Source of the DNA: Leptospira sp. WS58.C1
GTDB lineage: Bacteria; Spirochaetota; Leptospiria; Leptospirales; Leptospiraceae
Assembly (NCBI RefSeq): GCF_040833995.1
Contig: NZ_CP162137.1
Span: forward strand, 3,655,483-3,719,482
Reading direction: 5' to 3'
Length of the DNA stretch: 64,000 nt
This document shows positions 59,785-64,000 of the stretch, one piece after another. The notes below the pieces were generated by a model that was given only the letters and a program-made list of their open reading frames with translations, was not told where the DNA came from and made no database searches. Positions within the stretch are counted from its first letter, which is position 1. Each line of letters opens with the position of its first letter. The translations under genes and the position numbers were made by a program.

Positions 59785-59811
59785 CGTTTCTTCAGTAGTC
59801 CTTAGAGAAGT

Positions 59812-61698
59812 TTAAACCGGACTCGGTTTCCTTCCTTTGATGTAGAAAAGAAGCATATCAATATCACTTGGATCCACACCTGAGATTTGAGCCGCCTTTT
59901 CTAAATTTAAAGGACGATGTTTCGTAAGTTTCTGGATGGCTTCTTTCTTAATACCTGGTACCAAAGAGTAATCGATTGTCTCCGGTATAGGAGTAGTGAG
60001 ATATCGATTCTTCCAATCGATAGTATCCTGTTCTCTTTTAATATAACCTTCGTATTTGATCTCCATCTCGATCACTTTTCTGTCTTGAGCGCTCAATTCT
60101 TCAGACTCAGGTAAAAGGAATTTAATGTCCTCGAGAGCAATCTCAGGTCTTTTCAAAAAGGAATCCAACTTAGCGCCGTACTTCAAACTTTGGATGCCTT
60201 TTCTTTCTAGTAAAGCTTCGAACTCAGGTAGAGGTTTTAGCGGAGTGGATTGTATCTTCTCCTTAACATCGGAGATCTTTTTGTACCTGGTAGTCATCTC
60301 ATTGAAAGTTTCTTCCGAAACAAGACCCATCTTGTATCCGTACTTCATCAACCTTTGGTCCGCATTATCTTGTCTCAAAAGAAGTCTATGTTCCGCGCGA
60401 GATGTGAACATTCTATATGGATCTTCTACACCCTTGTGAACAAGATCATCCACAAGAACTCCGATATAAGATTCTCCTCTAGAGAACAACATCGGCTCCT
60501 CTCCTCTTAAAGAAGAAAGTACACTGTAAGCGGCAACTAAACCCTGGGCCGCAGCTTCTTCATAACCTGTTGTGCCGTTGATCTGTCCCGCATGATAAAG
60601 ACCTTTGATCTTTTTAGTTTCTAAGGTCGGTTTTAGTTCAGTCGGATCCACGTAGTCGTACTCGATCGCATATCCAGGTCTTAAGATCTCTGCTTCTTCT
60701 AGACCAGCTATCGAACGTACGAGTTTCCATTGTACTTCCTCCGGAAGACTAGTAGAGACTCCATTCAAATAGATCTCTTGTGTGTCGTAACCTTCGGGTT
60801 CTAAAAAGATTTGGTGTCTCTCTCTATCGGCAAAACGAACAATCTTATCTTCGATAGAAGGACAATATCTAGGCCCGGTCGATTTGATCTGACCCGAATA
60901 CATAGGAGAAAGATGAATGTTCTCATTGATCAGCTGATGAGTTTTTTCATTCGTGTAAGTGATATAACAAGGGATCTGTCTACGAGTGATCTTCGTTGTA
61001 GAAAAAGAAAAAGGAGAAGGATCCGGGTCACCCTCTTGCACGCTCATCACGGAAAGATCCACGGAATTTTTATGGATTCTCGGGGGAGTTCCCGTTTTCA
61101 ATCTTCCTAATTTTAAATTATACTTAGCAAGTGAATGAGAAAGGCCTTTGACCGTAGGTTCTCCGAATCTTCCGTTCTCTTTCTGATAAGTTCCTATATG
61201 AACGATAGAAGATAAGAATGTTCCGGTAGTTAAGATCACATGATTGGTGAATATTTCGAAACCTCTTCCTGTCCGAACTCCAACAATACGATCTCCTTCT
61301 ATCAAAAGATCTTCTACCGTATCTTGTCTGATGGATAAGTTTTGTATGGATTCAAGTGTATGTTTTACTTTGAGTTGGTACTCCTTCTTCTCCGCTTGAG
61401 CACGCGGTGCCCAAACGCTAGGACCTTTGGAAGTATTCAACATCTTGAATTGGATACCTGTTGCATCGATAACCTTTCCCATTAAACCACCGAGTGCATC
61501 TACTTCTCGAACCATATGTCCTTTTGCGATCCCACCGATAGCAGGGTTGCAAGACATCTGTCCGATCGTGTCTAGGTTCATTGTGATAAGCAAAGTTCTA
61601 GCGCCACCGATAGATGAGACATAGGCAGCTTCGGAGCCTGCATGACCTGCACCGACCACCACACAATCAAAACGATTGGGAAAAAAAGAAGAATTCAT
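59812..61698 (-). CDS. mnmG: tRNA uridine-5-carboxymethylaminomethyl modification enzyme MnmG (GidA)
   Basis: FAD-dependent partner of MnmE, modifying U34 in tRNAs. The N-terminal FAD site [14 protein letters not shown], conserved [34 protein letters not shown] and [20 protein letters not shown] all match GidA. The C-terminal helical domain (about 550-628), with [17 protein letters not shown], binds MnmE and tRNA. The 628-aa length is normal. It terminates at 59754. The rsmG-parAB genes lie nearby, an arrangement typical of bacterial origins. Confidence 0.97.
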   Translation of the reverse strand: MNSSFFPNRFDCVVVGAGHAGSEAAYVSSIGGARTLLITMNLDTIGQMSCNPAIGGIAKGHMVREVDALGGLMGKVIDATGIQFKMLNTSKGPSVWAPRAQAEKKEYQLKVKHTLESIQNLSIRQDTVEDLLIEGDRIVGVRTGRGFEIFTNHVILTTGTFLSSIVHIGTYQKENGRFGEPTVKGLSHSLAKYNLKLGRLKTGTPPRIHKNSVDLSVMSVQEGDPDPSPFSFSTTKITRRQIPCYITYTNEKTHQLINENIHLSPMYSGQIKSTGPRYCPSIEDKIVRFADRERHQIFLEPEGYDTQEIYLNGVSTSLPEEVQWKLVRSIAGLEEAEILRPGYAIEYDYVDPTELKPTLETKKIKGLYHAGQINGTTGYEEAAAQGLVAAYSVLSSLRGEEPMLFSRGESYIGVLVDDLVHKGVEDPYRMFTSRAEHRLLLRQDNADQRLMKYGYKMGLVSEETFNEMTTRYKKISDVKEKIQSTPLKPLPEFEALLERKGIQSLKYGAKLDSFLKRPEIALEDIKFLLPESEELSAQDRKVIEMEIKYEGYIKREQDTIDWKNRYLTTPIPETIDYSLVPGIKKEAIQKLTKHRPLNLEKAAQISGVDPSDIDMLLFYIKGRKPSPV

Positions 61699-61807
61699 TC
61701 AGACCTAGCACTCCTGCATAAGCTCTTTTAGGATCGATCATTAGTCGACAGTAGAGCCTATGCTTAGAATCATGTAATCAATAGTATCACTTTCAGGTTC
61801 CCTGTAC

Positions 61808-62731
61808 ATGCCCGAATCCATCAAGAAACTCTCTTACTTCGAAGGAAAAATAGTCCCGGAGTCCGAAGCAAATATAAACATCAAAACTCACGCGTTACAA
61901 TATGGAACCACGGTCTTCGGAGGTATTCGAGGTTATTATGATCCTAGTTCCGATAACTTATACGTTTTCAGGATCTTAGATCATTATAAACGGCTTGTGA
62001 ATTCTACTAAGATCATGCAGTTACAATTCACAAAAACTCCGGAAGAACTCCGTGATATAACTTTAGATCTGCTAAAACAATCGGGATACAGAAGGAACGT
62101 ATATCTTAGACCGTTCATATATACTTCCGCTCTGCAACTTTCTCCTAGATTCCATGATGTTCCGACAGAACTCGCAATTTATGTTTTAGAATTAGACGAC
62201 TACTTAGATACCAAACGCGGACTGACTACTATGGTTTCTAGTTGGAGAAGGTTCGACGATACAGTCATCCCTACTCTCTCCAAAGTTTCCGGTGGATATG
62301 TAAACTCAGCGCTTGCAAAATCGGAAGCAGTTCAAAACGGATATGACGAAGCAATCTTCTTAGACGGAAGAGGTTTTGTAAGCGAAGGTTCCGCAGAAAA
62401 TATCTTCTTAGTTAGAGACGGAAAAATCATCACTCCATCTATCTCTTCTTCTTTACTAGAAGGTATTACAAGGCGATCCGTTCTGCAACTTGCAAAAGAC
62501 GCCGGATACGAAATTATCGAAAGAGATATCACTCGAAGTGAACTTTATATCGCGGATGAGATCTTCTTCTCCGGGACCGGAGTGCAGATCGCTTGGGTGA
62601 GTGAAGTGGATAAGAGAAAAATCGGTAACGGAGAAATGGGACCGATCACTAAAAAATTACAGTCCACATTCTTCGATCTAGTAGTCGGGAAAAACCAAAA
62701 CTACAAACACTGGTTGACTCCTGTTTATTAA
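61808..62731 (+). CDS. ilvE: Branched-chain amino acid aminotransferase IlvE
   Basis: Class IV PLP aminotransferase of 307 aa, making or degrading Leu, Ile and Val. KTHALQYGTTVFGGIRGYY opens it; the PLP Lys is in LSKVSGGYVNSALAKSEA (usually GNY; here GGY). The FVSEGSAENIFLV signature and the SLLEGITRRSVLQLAKD phosphate-binding region are clear. The start is ATG 61808, divergent from mnmG. The gene is separated from holB by 17 bp, so co-transcription is probable. D-amino acid or aminodeoxychorismate activity is less likely given the motifs. Confidence 0.93.
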   Translation: MPESIKKLSYFEGKIVPESEANINIKTHALQYGTTVFGGIRGYYDPSSDNLYVFRILDHYKRLVNSTKIMQLQFTKTPEELRDITLDLLKQSGYRRNVYLRPFIYTSALQLSPRFHDVPTELAIYVLELDDYLDTKRGLTTMVSSWRRFDDTVIPTLSKVSGGYVNSALAKSEAVQNGYDEAIFLDGRGFVSEGSAENIFLVRDGKIITPSISSSLLEGITRRSVLQLAKDAGYEIIERDITRSELYIADEIFFSGTGVQIAWVSEVDKRKIGNGEMGPITKKLQSTFFDLVVGKNQNYKHWLTPVY

Positions 62732-62748
62732 TCTTTAATAAAAGGAAC

Positions 62749-63696
62749 ATGTCTTCCGCATTCGGTATCGAGGAAATCCAAGGCCAAGAAAGGGCATTAG
62801 TATTCTTAAAAAAATACTCATCCCAACCTGACCTTCTTCCTCCCCTACTCATCTTTCATGGACCGGAAGGAACCGGAAAAGAATCCGCAGTCGAAAGATT
62901 TATCAGACATATTCTTTGTTTAGAAGGAAACTCTTGCGGACATTGCGTTTCTTGCAGAGCGTTCATGCACCATTCCCATCCGGATATAGTTTGGTTTCCA
63001 TTAGAGAAGAATAAACAGATCTCTATCGGTAAAGAAGACAACCCGGAAGAGTTCACAATCCGTTGGTTGATCCGCACAAGACTATATTATAGACCTCATC
63101 TTTCTAAGATTAGATTTATTATCATTCCCGACGCTTCTTTGATCGGGAACGAAGCGGAGACGGCTCTTTTAAAATCTTTAGAAGAAGCGCCCTTCTTCAC
63201 TCGTTTTATTTTTATAGTAAACGACTTGGAACAATTGAAGGAGACAATCGTGAGTAGGGCGGTTTGTATTCCTTTCGGTTATCTCCCTCAACAAGTTATA
63301 AAAGAACTACATAGTAAAAATTCGACACCATACTTCCCTGCAAAAGGAGGAAGTATGGTTTCCTTCGATTGTCCGCCTGAGGTGTTGGAACAAATTTCCC
63401 AAAGGATCAACGGAAACCTAAGACAACCTTTGGATTATCTTAGGTTAGAAGAATGGATACTGGAATACAAAGAAGAACATCCCGATTGGAAAGAGGATTT
63501 TTCCTTCAAGGACTTCTTAGATCTGATTGGATTACTACTGCTGCAGGAATTTTCCAGATCGGATTTCGATTCCAACCTTCCAAAGATGGAAGCTGTCTTC
63601 CGCTTTAAAGAAAAATTGCATGAAAGAGTGCATGGACAAGAGAATATCGCATTATCTTTACTCATACACGAACTCTCTTTACTGGAACAAAAATAA
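62749..63696 (+). CDS. holB: DNA polymerase III delta-prime subunit HolB
   Basis: Clamp-loader subunit of 315 aa. The N-terminal AAA+ fold has a degenerate Walker A, GPEGTGKES (Glu after the Lys), as expected for delta-prime. A zinc site CGHCVSC sits near residue 65, with IIPDASLIGNEAETALLKSLEE as Walker B-like segment. SRAVCIPF is the SRC-like position without Cys-Arg order. The C-terminal helices are shorter than in dnaX. It follows ilvE by 17 bp, and its end leads into an intergenic region with no terminator identified with confidence. Confidence 0.85.
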   Translation: MSSAFGIEEIQGQERALVFLKKYSSQPDLLPPLLIFHGPEGTGKESAVERFIRHILCLEGNSCGHCVSCRAFMHHSHPDIVWFPLEKNKQISIGKEDNPEEFTIRWLIRTRLYYRPHLSKIRFIIIPDASLIGNEAETALLKSLEEAPFFTRFIFIVNDLEQLKETIVSRAVCIPFGYLPQQVIKELHSKNSTPYFPAKGGSMVSFDCPPEVLEQISQRINGNLRQPLDYLRLEEWILEYKEEHPDWKEDFSFKDFLDLIGLLLLQEFSRSDFDSNLPKMEAVFRFKEKLHERVHGQENIALSLLIHELSLLEQK

Positions 63697-64000
63697 AATT
63701 TTCTTTACATCCTTTAGTATTCACTTCGCATAACAACGATTAAATATAACGAAGTACTAGTAATCATACTAAGAGACATAATGATTTATCTATCACTAAT
63801 CCACTGTGTTTTTCCTAATGTTTCCTTTTCGATTTCCGAATTTTCATTTGTATGCGACTGACAGAAGAAAAATAGTGTAATCTCGTCGGATGGTCCTTCG
63901 GACCGTTTCCTAATTCAGTTTTTTCTTTTCCGAGACAAATACGAGTTTCGTATTCAGAAAGTTGTCGGTGTGTTCTTGATTTTATTTTTTGGAGCTTTGT
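63697..64000. other. Right-edge intergenic region
   Basis: 304 bp without a recognised gene. Two hairpin-forming repeats occur: GGTCC-TTC-GGACC at 63892-63904, and AATACGA-GTT-TCGTATT at 63938-63954. The first could be a terminator for holB, but it lies far from the stop and is not followed by a strong T tract. The second may belong to the leader of the next gene, beyond the window. No DnaA boxes were seen. Confidence 0.45.

Larger units (their letters stand above)
59239..59811. other. Gene-poor region with parS sites, terminators and a gene remnant
   Basis: About 570 bp without an intact gene. It contains the first parS-like site (59246), the terminator of the 58495 gene (59265), a methyltransferase remnant (59418-59670), the second parS-like site (59676) and the mnmG terminator (59754). 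The stretch 59300-59417 shows nothing more. Confidence 0.7.

Noticed and set aside
59239..59811. Replication origin (oriC) in the parS interval
   Set aside because: No cluster of DnaA boxes or AT-rich unwinding repeats seen; parS-like sites and mnmG indicate nearness to an origin only.
63892..63904. GGTCC-TTC-GGACC hairpin as holB terminator
   Set aside because: Nearly 200 bp beyond the stop and followed by a poor T tract; kept only as a note in the right-edge entry.

Overview
The window reads as spirochaete chromosome, most probably Leptospira. Many secreted proteins carry spirochaete-type lipoboxes. The plant-type ferredoxin-NADP reductase, the LpxD, FecR-type and TPR lipoproteins, and the rsmG-parA-parB and mnmG neighbourhood all fit that genus. 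Base composition looks intermediate rather than strongly AT-rich, which would suit a non-interrogans lineage; this is an inference. The parAB genes, two parS-like palindromes, mnmG and rsmG together suggest that the right-hand end lies near the replication origin, although no DnaA-box cluster was seen.

Layout. 1-9.7 kb: SET protein, a GAF/sigma-54 activator opposite a SpoIIE-type phosphatase, tilS (frame broken at a run of ten A), engB, a putative metalloprotease, a PilZ protein, an MBL-fold hydrolase and trmB. 9.7-18.6 kb: a block of envelope lipoproteins (giant TPR, PEGA, FecR), an unknown protein and rsgA. 18.6-27.2 kb: histidine kinase, alkyltransferase-like protein, thiD, a DUF885 protein, a VKOR-DsbA fusion and hisBHA. 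27.3-27.6 kb: tRNA-Leu(CAG) whose 3' end is repeated about 190 bp downstream. 27.6-34.6 kb: the most interesting locus, a leftward operon (DUF2892 protein, TolC, RND pump, SQR-like flavoprotein, 64-aa protein) beside a CstR-like repressor gene, with three matching palindromic operators. 34.7-46 kb: acyl-CoA ligase, MFS pump, lpxD, ferredoxin-NADP reductase, PC4-like protein, VWA-STAS fusion, deaminase, dnaX-ybaB-recR. 46-51.9 kb: outer-membrane barrel, solute-binding protein, OmpA/PD40 protein, serS, tatD. 52-53.8 kb: degenerate M23 protein, bactofilin and YaaR operon. 53.8-64 kb: thioesterase, rsmG-parA-parB, M20 peptidase, a secreted repeat protein, parS-like sites around a methyltransferase remnant, mnmG, ilvE, holB and an unassigned right edge.

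Best candidate for a new system: the CstR-like repressor keeps Cys35 and Cys64 but has Tyr at the copper-ligand His position, which is the persulfide-sensor pattern. Its operators sit just behind TTGACA boxes both at its own gene and at an operon encoding an SQR-like enzyme plus an RND/TolC pump with no adaptor gene. I infer a sulfide or persulfide response that couples oxidation to export. Other points worth attention are the tilS frame break, the catalytically degenerate M23 protein coupled to bactofilin, the att-like tRNA-end repeat, and the methyltransferase pseudogene beside parS.
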